Positions 1-7,620 of a stretch of 25,573 nucleotides of DNA are shown in pieces. Position 1 is the first letter of the stretch; each line of letters starts with the position of its first letter. A program made the translations under genes and the position numbers. The stretch is from a virus, in IMG/VR virus record IMGVR_UViG_3300025127_000241, positions 1-25,573 of that record; one strand, written 5' to 3'. The notes beneath the pieces were generated by a model. The model was not told where the DNA came from. It saw only the letters and a program-made list of their open reading frames with translations, and searched no databases.

Positions 1-3000
1 CAAACGAACCAGTTGAGGTTGATGAACCACTTACATTAGCAAATGTTCCATCTGAGTTAATAATAGTTGGATTACTATAAGATCCTAATGTAACTTTATT
101 ATCACTAAATGCCTCAATAATAGGCATTCCAGAAATTGTACTTACACTAAATAAACTACCAGTCATAATATTTGAAACATTAAATAATTCATGGTTTGAA
201 TTAGCAACAGAAAATAGTGTAGATCCAGTAGCTGATCCTGAAGCATTAATTGATATTTTACCAAAAGAACCTGTTGAAGTTGTTGAACCACTTATATGTC
301 CACTAGCAGTCACGTGTAAAACATTTTTTATAGAGTTACTTCCTAAATTTAAATCTTGTGTTGCTGTATGATTACCTAAATTATCACCACCAGCGACAGC
401 GGCTGCTAATGAAGCAGATACATCTGGTATATCAGGTATTGATAATGTGCCACCAATAACAGAAGCACCAGCAGTTTCCAACCTACCAAATGAACCAGTT
501 GATGTTGATGAACCACTTATTTTTGCATTAGCTCCTAAAGATACAACATCAGAAATAAAATGAGCTTGGTTTCTAAGAGATGTAAATCCAGTATTAGTAG
601 AAGCATATAATCGAAAAAGTTCATTGTTACCAGAATCTTTAAATATGTATCCCTCATTTGAATTTGTAGAAAAAACAGAGTAATAACTTTCTAAACCGTA
701 ATTATTTTTCCAACTAGATTGACCAAATCTTATCTTTGGTGTAGTTCCTAAACCATCTCCAAGATGTAAATCATCTCCAACTGCAGGAGCAGATAATCCA
801 TCATTTAGTGTTATTTCATTTGCAAATGTAGCATCTGTTGCGTTTACTCTACTTACATCAACTCTACTTGCTTCAACTCTTCCAAACGAACCAGTTGAGG
901 ATGCTGAACCACTTATTGTATTTTGTGAACCATCAGTTGCATTTGGTGATGAGCCTCCACCACCACCACCAGCAGCTAATGAAGCTGATGTAAAGTGACC
1001 ACCACCAACTTCTATAACACCAAATGAACCAGTTGAGGTTGATGAGCCACTTACACTTCCAACAACTTCTAAAGCAACACCTGGAGTTGTTGTGTTTATA
1101 CCTACTCTATTGTTTGCAGCATCTGTTGCTAAAATTTCTGCTCCATTATCAGCCATCACATGAAAATCAACATTTTCATTTGTATTATTTATAATAATTT
1201 TACCAGCGCTCGCTTCATATTTTATCGCTGATTTTCCACCAGCAACTAAATTTACTTTATTAGCATCGAATAATAAGTGAGTATCTGTATCTCCATTGTG
1301 AATTAATTTTACCTCATCAGTACCACCACCGCCACCAATAAAGATATTCTGACCTTGTACTAAAAAATCTCCACTCGCAGTAACTTCTTCATTACCAAAA
1401 TCTATACTAAGTACATCTGTATTATCACTACCTCTTCTAAATTTAAAATTATTATTAGCATCCGATGTTTTTATATAACCTACAGTACCAGACTGACCTA
1501 AAGCTAGAAAATCACTAAAGTTATCATCAGATAATCTTAATTGAGCAAAAGAGGAATTTATATTAACTTGACCATTTGCAATTACAGCACCAAACGAACC
1601 AGTTGAGGTTGCTGAACCACTTATGAGATTTGAACCACCACCTTGAAAAGAACCACTAATACCAGCCGCAGTAAATGAACCACCACCACCACCACCAGCT
1701 TCAGCCTCTTCAACAGTTATCCTAGCTGCTAATGAAGCCGATACAGAGGTAAATGAACCGCTTATTCCTGTAGCGGTAAATGAACTACCGCCGCCTCCAC
1801 CGCCGCTTCCAAATCCAGCAGCAGCAACTGATGCTGATATGTTAGCATAGAATCCGAATGAAGCGGTTGAGTTAGATGAGCCTGAAATATTTAAGTCTGT
1901 GTTATCCCACTCTATATATTGGTTTGCATCTCCTAATTTAAAATGTCCTGTGTTATACCAATAGTTGTTGGAGTTTCTAACCAAACCATCACCAGTTGTT
2001 AGGAATGATTCGTTTCCATCCTCATCTACAGTTATGAATCCTATGTCTACTATTGAACCATCTGATCCCGTGACGAATCTAGACATGTTTGATGAACCGC
2101 TTACGGGTATTCCATTACTATTTTTACCGACATACATACTACCGCTTGGTCCCGTATTTATATCCATTTGACCAAAATAAGAACCTGTTGTAACTGTTAA
2201 ATCCCCTCTAACCTTTAATGTGTTCAAGCCAGCGTCATATCTGACGTGTTGATTAGCACTACCTAATTTGAAAAAGTTGTTATTATACCAATAGTTATTA
2301 GGATCAGAATATAAACCATCACCTATTCCTGTTATTACTGTTACACCATTATCATCAATTGTGGTAAATCCTAAATCTATTATTGAACCATCGCTAGTAG
2401 TTACATATCTAGAAGCATTCGCAGATCCGCTAACCTCTATACCACCTGAATACTTACCAATAAACATTTTACTCTCATTGGTATCTATGTATAGCTCTCC
2501 TTCTAATGAACCTGATGGAATAAATAAAGAACCTGTAAATGAGTGTCTGTCATCAGAACTATCACCGAAATTTGTTGAACCACTTACATCTATGGTTGTT
2601 ATGTTTGTAACGGATGATGAGACTATAAATTTTTTCGCTTCTACAATTTCAGCCTCAACTCTTCCAAATGAACCTGTTGAGGTTGCTGAACCGCTTATTA
2701 CATTTAAACTACCAGATAAAGCTCCCTGCCACGAACCACTTACAACCGTTGGACTTAATCCAGCAGCAAAACCTGATGAACCACTGACAGCAGCTGCTGT
2801 TAAACTTCTTAAAAATACTGCATTTTCGCCTAACGAACCGCTTATATCTGTAGCTATCTGAGCTGAACTGCTTAATAATGTATTACTTAATTCATCTTCA
2901 GCGGTAGTAATTCTGGAGGAAAATGAACTAGAAACCAGCCCAATATCAGAAACCGACATATCTGAAATTCTTAGATTACCAAAAGAACCTGTTGAAGTTG

Positions 3001-3391
3001 ATGAACCACTTATTTTTGTTGCTTTTGGAAATAAAACATTATCAGAATCAGCATCGGTTTGAAAAAGAATATCACCATCATTATCTTCAACCTTAAAATC
3101 AATATTGTTTCCACCTGGATTAATCGTAACATGATGAGGAGAACTACTATCTTTTTCTACATCAACAAATGTGATATCACCTGCTTTAAATCGAATCCTA
3201 TTATTAGTAAAATTAATTCGTGTATCTGTGTCATCTTTATGTTGAATGGTTGAATCAACAAATAAATCTCCATTTATTGTCGCATCCCCATCTACTGTTG
3301 CATCTCCACCTATTGTTATATCGCCACTTACATCTGAGGTGCTTGATTCTACTCTACTAAATGAACCAGTAGATACTGATGAACCGCTAAT
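1..3391 (-). repeat. Ten dispersed copies of the ISGSxxSTGSFG module in the fibre gene
   Basis: On the plus strand the repeat reads approximately CCAAAYGAACCWGTTGARG followed by TTGMTGAACCRCTTA. Copies lie at about 1-33, 261-295, 486-520, 882-915, 1020-1053, 1590-1624, 1853-1889, 2663-2698, 2979-3014 and 3355-3391, with irregular spacing. The encoded peptide is kept (ISGSSTSTGSFG, ISGSATSTGSFG, ISGSASSTGSFG and so on) while codons drift. The copies at 1853 (STASFG) and 3355 (STGSFS) are the most diverged. All copies are in the reading frame of the fibre gene, so these are protein repeats, not an array of non-coding units. Confidence 0.9.
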
Positions 3392-4027
3392 TTTACCTAA
3401 ATTATCTATTGTTAAATTTGAACTTGATACAGTTAAAGAGCCGGTAAACTGATGTGTATCATCTAAAGTATCTCCAAATATAGTTGAACCACTGCTGAAC
3501 GATTGAGTCATATGAGTTATTGATGACGAAACTATGTAGGTTTCAGCTATTATGTTTCCTTCTACTGTTACATCACCTGTGGTTTTTATGGTATCAAATA
3601 TTACATTATCAGTAGTTCCTAAACTCTGAACAGTTGAGAAATCATTTATTAGTGATGAAGCTGTTGTCTCTGTATCGGTTACCCTTACAGAAAAACTCCC
3701 ACTATCCACCTGTAAAGCATCAACATTAGCCTCCTCAGTTGTCAATCTTGTAGAGATTGAACCGCTATCTGTGGTAATTCTTGTTGAGAAAGAACCGCTA
3801 TCGACTACTAATCCAGCTATGCTAGCAGTAGCATTAGTTGTTGATACACTAAATGAAGCGCTTGTGTCTGTAAAAGAACCGCTAATATCTGAGGCAATCT
3901 GAGCACTGCTACTCAACATTCCAACAAACGTGGTAGCGGTTAACGGACCAGTTACATCAAATGAACCGCTTACAGCAAAAGAACCTGTTAGATTAGGATT
4001 TAACTGTTTTGACTTAATTGTTGCCAT
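1..4027 (-). CDS. Giant repeat-built tail fibre/adhesin-like protein (3' end outside window)
   Basis: The frame opens at ATG 4027, directly after an in-frame TGA, and stays open to base 1, giving about 1342 visible residues with no stop; the C-terminus lies outside the window. The protein is low-complexity, rich in Ser, Gly, Thr and Ala, and built of modules: ten copies of an ISGSxxSTGSFG-type motif, a duplicated unit of about 100 residues ending in NNYWYN...FKLG, two HNGDTDT-type modules, two SSAQIAxDISGS modules, several SASLAA segments and four polyglycine hinges. This architecture is typical of distal fibres or adhesins of marine T4-like phages, whose C-termini often carry a receptor-binding or chaperone domain; that part cannot be seen here. 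The start overlaps the end of the zinc-finger/NUMOD3-like gene by 28 bases, with a purine-rich AAGAGAG upstream as a possible ribosome binding site. Fibre identity is inferred from composition and position after the neck genes; the exact structural role is unknown. Confidence 0.8.
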   Translation of the reverse strand, partial: MATIKSKQLNPNLTGSFAVSGSFDVTGPLTATTFVGMLSSSAQIASDISGSFTDTSASFSVSTTNATASIAGLVVDSGSFSTRITTDSGSISTRLTTEEANVDALQVDSGSFSVRVTDTETTASSLINDFSTVQSLGTTDNVIFDTIKTTGDVTVEGNIIAETYIVSSSITHMTQSFSSGSTIFGDTLDDTHQFTGSLTVSSSNLTIDNLGKISGSSVSTGSFSRVESSTSDVSGDITIGGDATVDGDATINGDLFVDSTIQHKDDTDTRINFTNNRIRFKAGDITFVDVEKDSSSPHHVTINPGGNNIDFKVEDNDGDILFQTDADSDNVLFPKATKISGSSTSTGSFGNLRISDMSVSDIGLVSSSFSSRITTAEDELSNTLLSSSAQIATDISGSLGENAVFLRSLTAAAVSGSSGFAAGLSPTVVSGSWQGALSGSLNVISGSATSTGSFGRVEAEIVEAKKFIVSSSVTNITTIDVSGSTNFGDSSDDRHSFTGSLFIPSGSLEGELYIDTNESKMFIGKYSGGIEVSGSANASRYVTTSDGSIIDLGFTTIDDNGVTVITGIGDGLYSDPNNYWYNNNFFKLGSANQHVRYDAGLNTLKVRGDLTVTTGSYFGQMDINTGPSGSMYVGKNSNGIPVSGSSNMSRFVTGSDGSIVDIGFITVDEDGNESFLTTGDGLVRNSNNYWYNTGHFKLGDANQYIEWDNTDLNISGSSNSTASFGFYANISASVAAAGFGSGGGGGGSSFTATGISGSFTSVSASLAARITVEEAEAGGGGGGSFTAAGISGSFQGGGSNLISGSATSTGSFGAVIANGQVNINSSFAQLRLSDDNFSDFLALGQSGTVGYIKTSDANNNFKFRRGSDNTDVLSIDFGNEEVTASGDFLVQGQNIFIGGGGGTDEVKLIHNGDTDTHLLFDANKVNLVAGGKSAIKYEASAGKIIINNTNENVDFHVMADNGAEILATDAANNRVGINTTTPGVALEVVGSVSGSSTSTGSFGVIEVGGGHFTSASLAAGGGGGGSSPNATDGSQNTISGSASSTGSFGRVEASRVDVSRVNATDATFANEITLNDGLSAPAVGDDLHLGDGLGTTPKIRFGQSSWKNNYGLESYYSVFSTNSNEGYIFKDSGNNELFRLYASTNTGFTSLRNQAHFISDVVSLGANAKISGSSTSTGSFGRLETAGASVIGGTLSIPDIPDVSASLAAAVAGGDNLGNHTATQDLNLGSNSIKNVLHVTASGHISGSTTSTGSFGKISINASGSATGSTLFSVANSNHELFNVSNIMTGSLFSVSTISGMPIIEAFSDNKVTLGSYSNPTIINSDGTFANVSGSSTSTGSF
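1870..2510 (-). repeat. Diverged tandem duplication of a ~100-residue fibre unit
   Basis: Two successive segments of the fibre protein align along their length. The upstream unit (about 2510-2200) contains MFIGKYSGGIEVSGSA, SDGSIIDLGFTTIDDNG, GDGLYSDPNNYWYN and FKLGSANQHVRYD. The downstream unit (about 2180-1870) contains MYVGKNSNGIPVSGSS, SDGSIVDIGFITVDEDG, GDGLVRNSNNYWYN and FKLGDANQYIEWD. Order and spacing of the four blocks are preserved. The DNA has diverged clearly, so the duplication is not recent. Confidence 0.8.
3436..3510 (-). repeat. Module duplicated between the gp15-like gene and the fibre gene (copy 2)
   Basis: This is the partner of the segment at 4666-4740. The protein similarity extends upstream in both genes over IIAE(T/N)YI and a short Ser/Thr/Met stretch, to about 3556 here and 4788 in the other gene. 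Its location close to the fibre N-terminus makes it a plausible shared assembly or trimerisation motif. Confidence 0.8.
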
Positions 4028-4278
4028 TCACGTTCTCTCTTATCATCCCACCATCTTTTCACACTATGGGATATCTTTTCTTTGTGTTCAATAGTCTTAG
4101 GTTGTTTCATCTTTTCAATCGTATCCATAGTAAGCTTTCTATCCGACTGAGCGCATGATTTACATACACTGTTATTACCTACCGCCCTATCAAACGAATC
4201 TTTTCTTGTATAATAAATTACCCTATTACAATCAGGACATTTTCTGTTCTTTCTATCCTTCCAATGTCTTTTTCTCAT
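4000..4278 (-). CDS. Small zinc-finger / NUMOD3-like DNA-binding protein
   Basis: This 92-residue basic protein starts at ATG 4278 (MRKRHWKDRK); an in-frame GTG at 4293 would add five residues. It has a CPDC ... CKSC pair of cysteine knuckles about 23 residues apart, which looks like a zinc ribbon. A C-terminal segment MKQPKTIEHKEKISHSVKRW matches the style of NUMOD3 motifs, DNA-binding modules attached to homing endonucleases. No GIY-YIG or HNH catalytic motif is visible, so nuclease activity is not supported. It sits between the gp15-like gene and the giant fibre gene and overlaps the fibre start by 28 bases. It could be a remnant or stand-alone DNA-binding module of a mobile endonuclease, or a small regulator. 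The assignment rests on motif resemblance only. Confidence 0.6.
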   Translation of the reverse strand: MRKRHWKDRKNRKCPDCNRVIYYTRKDSFDRAVGNNSVCKSCAQSDRKLTMDTIEKMKQPKTIEHKEKISHSVKRWWDDKREREWQQLSQNS

Positions 4279-4282
4279 AGTA

Positions 4283-4290
4283 ATAAATAT
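4283..4290. promoter_or_regulatory. Intergenic ATAAATAT element, site 6
   Basis: ATAAATAT on the plus strand (ATATTTAT on the coding strand), in the gap between the gp15-like gene and the zinc-finger gene. It is only 4 bases upstream of ATG 4278, so if it is a promoter the small gene would be nearly leaderless, and it may rather serve the fibre gene. It is the least symmetrical of the six sites. Confidence 0.35.
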
Positions 4291-4317
4291 CACGAAATGG
4301 TAAAAGAAAAGTGGGAT

Positions 4318-5874
4318 TTAGGAATTAAATTTACCTTGTGCGATAATTTCATCATCATTTTCTAAAATGTATCCGATACTATCAGTATCAACTTTTAACA
4401 GAAAGTTAGAGCCTGCTTGCTGCACTGTTAATGCGTCATGTTCCATATACTGACCATTTAAGAAAAATATAAAATCATTTTCGCTTGTAGCAGTCAATTG
4501 TGTTGGAGCAGATGCTGTAACCGCTGTAAAGCTTGCTGTTGAGTTTCCTGTTATTGATGAGGCTTTTTTAACAAAAGATTTTCTCAAATAAGTATCCATA
4601 GGTCTTAGTGAGTTTTCATTTATTAAAGTTTCACCTTCTAAATTTATAGAGCCTGATATATCTAATGAGCCTGTAAACTGATGTAAATCATCTAATGTAT
4701 CACCGAAAATAGTTGAGCCGCTACTAAACGATTGAGTCATAGTAGTTACAGTAGAATTAATTATATAATTTTCTGCTATAATATCACCTAAAACAACCCA
4801 ATCTGTATTAACCTGAGCTTTGTTATCAGGTCTTTGAGATATTTCAAAAGATGTAGGTCCTACATGAATAGCGTTTGATGCACTAACATTTTGAAATTGA
4901 ACTGTGCTTGTAGTTCCAACATCCTGTCCAATACTAAAAGTAAATGTTTGAGGAATACCACCGTTAAACGAACCAGCACCACCAATGGTAACTCCAGTTC
5001 CCTCAGATATCGTTATTGGATTTGCTAAACTACTCTGAGCGCTTGGAGCTTGAGAAACAGAGACCCTGACATCTTTTTTACCATCTGTTAAATCTCCTAA
5101 ATCTATTCCAACACCATCATTTATTATTATCCTTTTTGGAGTTAATTGCTTTTGAGTTGTTACAACATTATTAAATTCTTCAGGTATCAGATAACCGTTT
5201 AATGTTACTGTAAAGTTTGTTCTTATTAATCTTTCTGTATTTACGCTTACCTCACTAGCATCTGTATAATTATCTATTTGTGTTCTAAATTTAAATTTAC
5301 CATCCTCACCCCAATATGAACCCTCTGAGTAAATTATCTGTTCAACAATTTTATTCATCTGTTCTATATAAGATGTCCAAATTATAAAATCATAACTCAA
5401 TGTGACATAATCAGGCACAGCAACACTATACAACTCTTTCTGTTTATTCAATCCTTGTTGAACCGAAAACTTATCATATCTGTTCTTATCAGTATATTGT
5501 TTTTGAAATGTATAGAAAAGCTTTGGATCTTTTGGATTTAATTTATCAACCCCTAAATTAGAATCTTTTTCAATAGATGTTCTTTTAAATACTATTAAAG
5601 GTATGACTAATTGTTTTTTATTATCTAAAAGATAACCACTCTTTTGAACCATATTCCATCTTTCAGGATTAGAGTACATAATTGGGACTTTTATTACATC
5701 ACCATTTTCCTCTACTTTTGGTTGAAGAACATTGTTAAAATAAAACATTATTGTTGCATCAATATCCATCAAACCAATAGAAAAGTTTTTTACATTATCG
5801 TCATCTCTTGAGCGAATTAATCCTCTGTTAAATAACTTTCTTCTATTTCGTGGTATTGGTTTTTCTCGAGCCAT
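4318..5874 (-). CDS. gp15-like tail completion / sheath-stabiliser protein with fibre-like C-terminal extension
   Basis: The 518-residue product has an N-terminal part (about 1-240) that follows the pattern of T4 gp15: FYFNNVL near the start, DVIKVPIMYSNPERW, a central LSYDFIIWTSYIEQMNKIVE segment matching the gp15 region that reads ELSIFTRYEDDMFQIVEQI, and FTVTLNGYLIPEEF near its end. In T4, gp15 caps the tail tube and sheath and joins the tail to the neck. T4 gp15 is about 272 residues; here the protein continues for about 280 more. The extension holds a Ser/Thr-rich linker, a module shared with the giant fibre (about 363-404, FGDTLDDLHQFTGSL), and a C-terminal domain (about 460-518, FFLNGQYMEHD ... 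IIAQGKFNS) of a type I recognise from other marine phage structural proteins. ATG 5874 shares its A with the stop of the preceding gene (TAATG). The gp15 call fits its position after gp13- and gp14-like genes. Confidence 0.72.
   Translation of the reverse strand: MAREKPIPRNRRKLFNRGLIRSRDDDNVKNFSIGLMDIDATIMFYFNNVLQPKVEENGDVIKVPIMYSNPERWNMVQKSGYLLDNKKQLVIPLIVFKRTSIEKDSNLGVDKLNPKDPKLFYTFQKQYTDKNRYDKFSVQQGLNKQKELYSVAVPDYVTLSYDFIIWTSYIEQMNKIVEQIIYSEGSYWGEDGKFKFRTQIDNYTDASEVSVNTERLIRTNFTVTLNGYLIPEEFNNVVTTQKQLTPKRIIINDGVGIDLGDLTDGKKDVRVSVSQAPSAQSSLANPITISEGTGVTIGGAGSFNGGIPQTFTFSIGQDVGTTSTVQFQNVSASNAIHVGPTSFEISQRPDNKAQVNTDWVVLGDIIAENYIINSTVTTMTQSFSSGSTIFGDTLDDLHQFTGSLDISGSINLEGETLINENSLRPMDTYLRKSFVKKASSITGNSTASFTAVTASAPTQLTATSENDFIFFLNGQYMEHDALTVQQAGSNFLLKVDTDSIGYILENDDEIIAQGKFNS
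4666..4740 (-). repeat. Module duplicated between the gp15-like gene and the fibre gene (copy 1)
   Basis: Plus-strand bases 4666-4740 align without gaps to 3436-3510 in the fibre gene, at roughly 85% identity by eye, and encode QSFSSGSTIFGDTLDD followed by HQFTGSL in both. A more diverged third copy lies at about 2520-2655 in the fibre gene (SGSTNFGDSSDDRHSFTGSL). Confidence 0.8.
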
Positions 5875-6362
5875 TAAATACTCCTAACCCTTTCTATTTG
5901 AATAGAGCTTTTTCTTATTAAAAATGTGTTTGCAACTACAGAATAGTTTTGTTCAAACATACCACCAATCAACTGATTTTCATTTATTGAACCAACTTCA
6001 AAATAACCGTAGTTCCAATCTATTAAATCTCCTATTTCTAAAACCATTGAAGCGTCAATAAATGCTTGTCTTAAAAATGAGAATGTAGCAGTCTGATTAT
6101 TATCCGGCCCAAACTCATCTTGATTATAATCAAAATCTTGAGCATCAATTAGAGCAGCCATTTGCACACCATTTTTGTATGCTTTTTTGCCACCAGCGCT
6201 CTCTCCATACATATTCGTCATTGACTCTTGCAAAGATGGTTTGTAAATAACAACTTCTTGATTTATTATACCATCTTTATTTCGCTGTTTATCTCCAACT
6301 AATTCTCTACTGACTCTTGTTATTAAATCAATATCTTTCTGTGGTAAAAATCTACCTGCCAT
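5874..6362 (-). CDS. gp14-like neck / head-completion protein
   Basis: This 162-residue soluble protein begins MAGRFLPQKDIDLITRVSRE and contains a conserved-looking core FGPDNNQTATFSFLRQAFID ... VLEIGDLIDWNYGYFEVGS followed by NQLIGGMFEQNY. It has no signal peptide or membrane segment. It lies 4 bases after the gp13-like gene and immediately before the gp15-like gene, the same 13-14-15 order as T4, where gp14 joins gp13 to form the neck that seals the DNA-filled head and docks the tail. T4 gp14 is longer (about 256 residues), so this is a reduced or distant form. The functional call depends on context and on resemblance to proteins of marine T4-like phages; it could also be another connector or structural protein. 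Confidence 0.55.
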   Translation of the reverse strand: MAGRFLPQKDIDLITRVSRELVGDKQRNKDGIINQEVVIYKPSLQESMTNMYGESAGGKKAYKNGVQMAALIDAQDFDYNQDEFGPDNNQTATFSFLRQAFIDASMVLEIGDLIDWNYGYFEVGSINENQLIGGMFEQNYSVVANTFLIRKSSIQIERVRSI

Positions 6363-6366
6363 TTTA

Positions 6367-7518
6367 TTATCCTATGTAAATTGGGTATGGAACTTTAGCT
6401 AACTTTTCTTGTAAAAACTCAGCCTCATCTTTATCAGCCTCTAATAAAGCTTTTCTGCTTGTTTGTTCTAACATCTCTCTGAGTTGTGTAACCAAAGTTT
6501 CTTTTTCAGCAGTAGCCTCCGATCTCAATGTTTCACCATCTAATGTGGTTTCTGCATTGGGTATCGGAAGAGAAGCGTATTTACTACGAATAGTTCCTAA
6601 TAATTCTTTACAAAGAGCTAAACCATATTTTTTTATCCACTGTTTTCCCACATCATTGATATGCCTAAACTCCATATTGTCATATGGCGCATTTGAAAAA
6701 TCAGAAACCACAGCTGTGGTAACCCCTTGTCCTGTATTGCTTCTATCATTCTTTAATATGTATTTGAAATGTAATTTATAATTTGTTTCTGGATTTGGAA
6801 ATATCCTAAGTTTGTTATTTTGTAATTCAAATGAGTAAGCAGATTTTCTTATCTGATCGTTGAATTCAATAGCTTGAATTTTTAATATGTCAGCATACAT
6901 TGGCATCAACATAAACTGAACTGCTGGAGAGCTATTTCCAAAACCAAAGCTATCCAACATATTATACGAACCATCACCTGTTCCAGCATAGGGATCAAAG
7001 TATCTAGTGATTGCTGGAGAAGCCTCATAGAACACTTTTCTAACCTCTATAGCATTACCGCTTTCTGAAACATTAGCCCATAAAGCATTTAAGTCATAAA
7101 CTTGTGAACCGCTAACAACATCGATAGATCCACTTTTAAAATCTATTGTACCACCCACACCAGCTTCTGTACCATATTGTTCGGCTAACTCTACATTTCT
7201 ACCAAATGTAGGAGTTACTTTAGTATGCGTTATATTTGAACCTGTAGATTGACCTTGTAAAGATAACATATTGTCTTTAATATTAAATTGATTTACTTGA
7301 GCTGAGTATTCTGTAATAGATTCTTCGTAACAAGCATAAAACTGTTGTTCTTGTAATTCAACAGCCACTATTGGATAACCCAATCTTTTAGCAGCCCAAT
7401 CAGCAAACTTATCTACGGAGTGATTGCCTGATCCTGAAAACTCTGTATCTGTATCGTAAAATCCATAGGGAGTTTCACCAGCTTCAAATGAACTACTTCC
7501 TGGCCAAATTGCTTCCAT
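6367..7518 (-). CDS. gp13-like neck protein
   Basis: The 383-residue product has a segment LGYPIVAVELQEQQFYACYE followed by SITEYSAQVNQFNIKDNML, which matches the pattern of gp13-type neck proteins of T4-like marine phages; further blocks are AEQYGTEAGVGGTIDF, QVYDLNALW and a C-terminal charged helical region ending PYPIYIG. In T4, gp13 (about 309 residues) binds the portal vertex after packaging and, with gp14, forms the connector for the tail. This protein is longer, with an N-terminal Gly/Ser-rich leader (EAIWPGSSSFEAGE). ATG 7518 has a strong ribosome binding site (AGGAG, seven bases away). It is the first gene after the terminator that follows the capsid gene and has an ATAAATAT element in its leader, so it probably heads its own transcript. 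Confidence 0.65.
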   Translation of the reverse strand: MEAIWPGSSSFEAGETPYGFYDTDTEFSGSGNHSVDKFADWAAKRLGYPIVAVELQEQQFYACYEESITEYSAQVNQFNIKDNMLSLQGQSTGSNITHTKVTPTFGRNVELAEQYGTEAGVGGTIDFKSGSIDVVSGSQVYDLNALWANVSESGNAIEVRKVFYEASPAITRYFDPYAGTGDGSYNMLDSFGFGNSSPAVQFMLMPMYADILKIQAIEFNDQIRKSAYSFELQNNKLRIFPNPETNYKLHFKYILKNDRSNTGQGVTTAVVSDFSNAPYDNMEFRHINDVGKQWIKKYGLALCKELLGTIRSKYASLPIPNAETTLDGETLRSEATAEKETLVTQLREMLEQTSRKALLEADKDEAEFLQEKLAKVPYPIYIG

Positions 7519-7541
7519 TATATTCTCCTAAAAAGGTATAG

Positions 7542-7560
7542 TTATTCAATAATAAATATA
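7542..7560. promoter_or_regulatory. Intergenic ATAAATAT element, site 2 (19-base exact repeat)
   Basis: The plus-strand sequence TTATTCAATAATAAATATA is identical to 24015-24033. It contains a TTATT/AATAA dyad around CAAT and the ATAAATAT core (7552-7559). It sits just past the capsid-gene terminator and about 34 bases before the gp13-like start, where a promoter would be expected. Confidence 0.5.
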
Positions 7561-7568
7561 CAAGGCAC

Positions 7569-7598
7569 AAAAAAAGGGTGAGAAAACTCACCCTTTTT
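7569..7598 (-). terminator. Rho-independent terminator after the major capsid gene
   Basis: A perfect 12-bp inverted repeat (AAAAAGGGTGAG at 7571-7582, CTCACCCTTTTT at 7587-7598) encloses an AAAA loop. Read on the minus strand the stem is followed by a run of T residues (complement of 7569-7575). It starts 22 bases after the capsid stop codon and ends the capsid-gene transcript; the symmetrical A/T runs could allow it to work from both sides. Confidence 0.9.
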
Positions 7599-7620
7599 AA
7601 GTTGTTCAATTGTTATTCAA

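Noticed and set aside
2361-2861. Plus-strand open frames of 64-166 residues between 1965 and 3452
   Set aside because: They lie inside the uninterrupted minus-strand fibre frame and contain the antisense of its repeats (NEPVEVAEPL), so they are shadows.
1-3391. Repeats as a CRISPR or non-coding array
   Set aside because: Copies are imperfect, irregularly spaced, all in one reading frame and preserved at peptide level; this is a protein repeat.
4000-4293. Functional homing endonuclease
   Set aside because: Only a zinc ribbon and a NUMOD3-like segment are visible; no GIY-YIG, HNH or LAGLIDADG catalytic motif is present in 92 residues.
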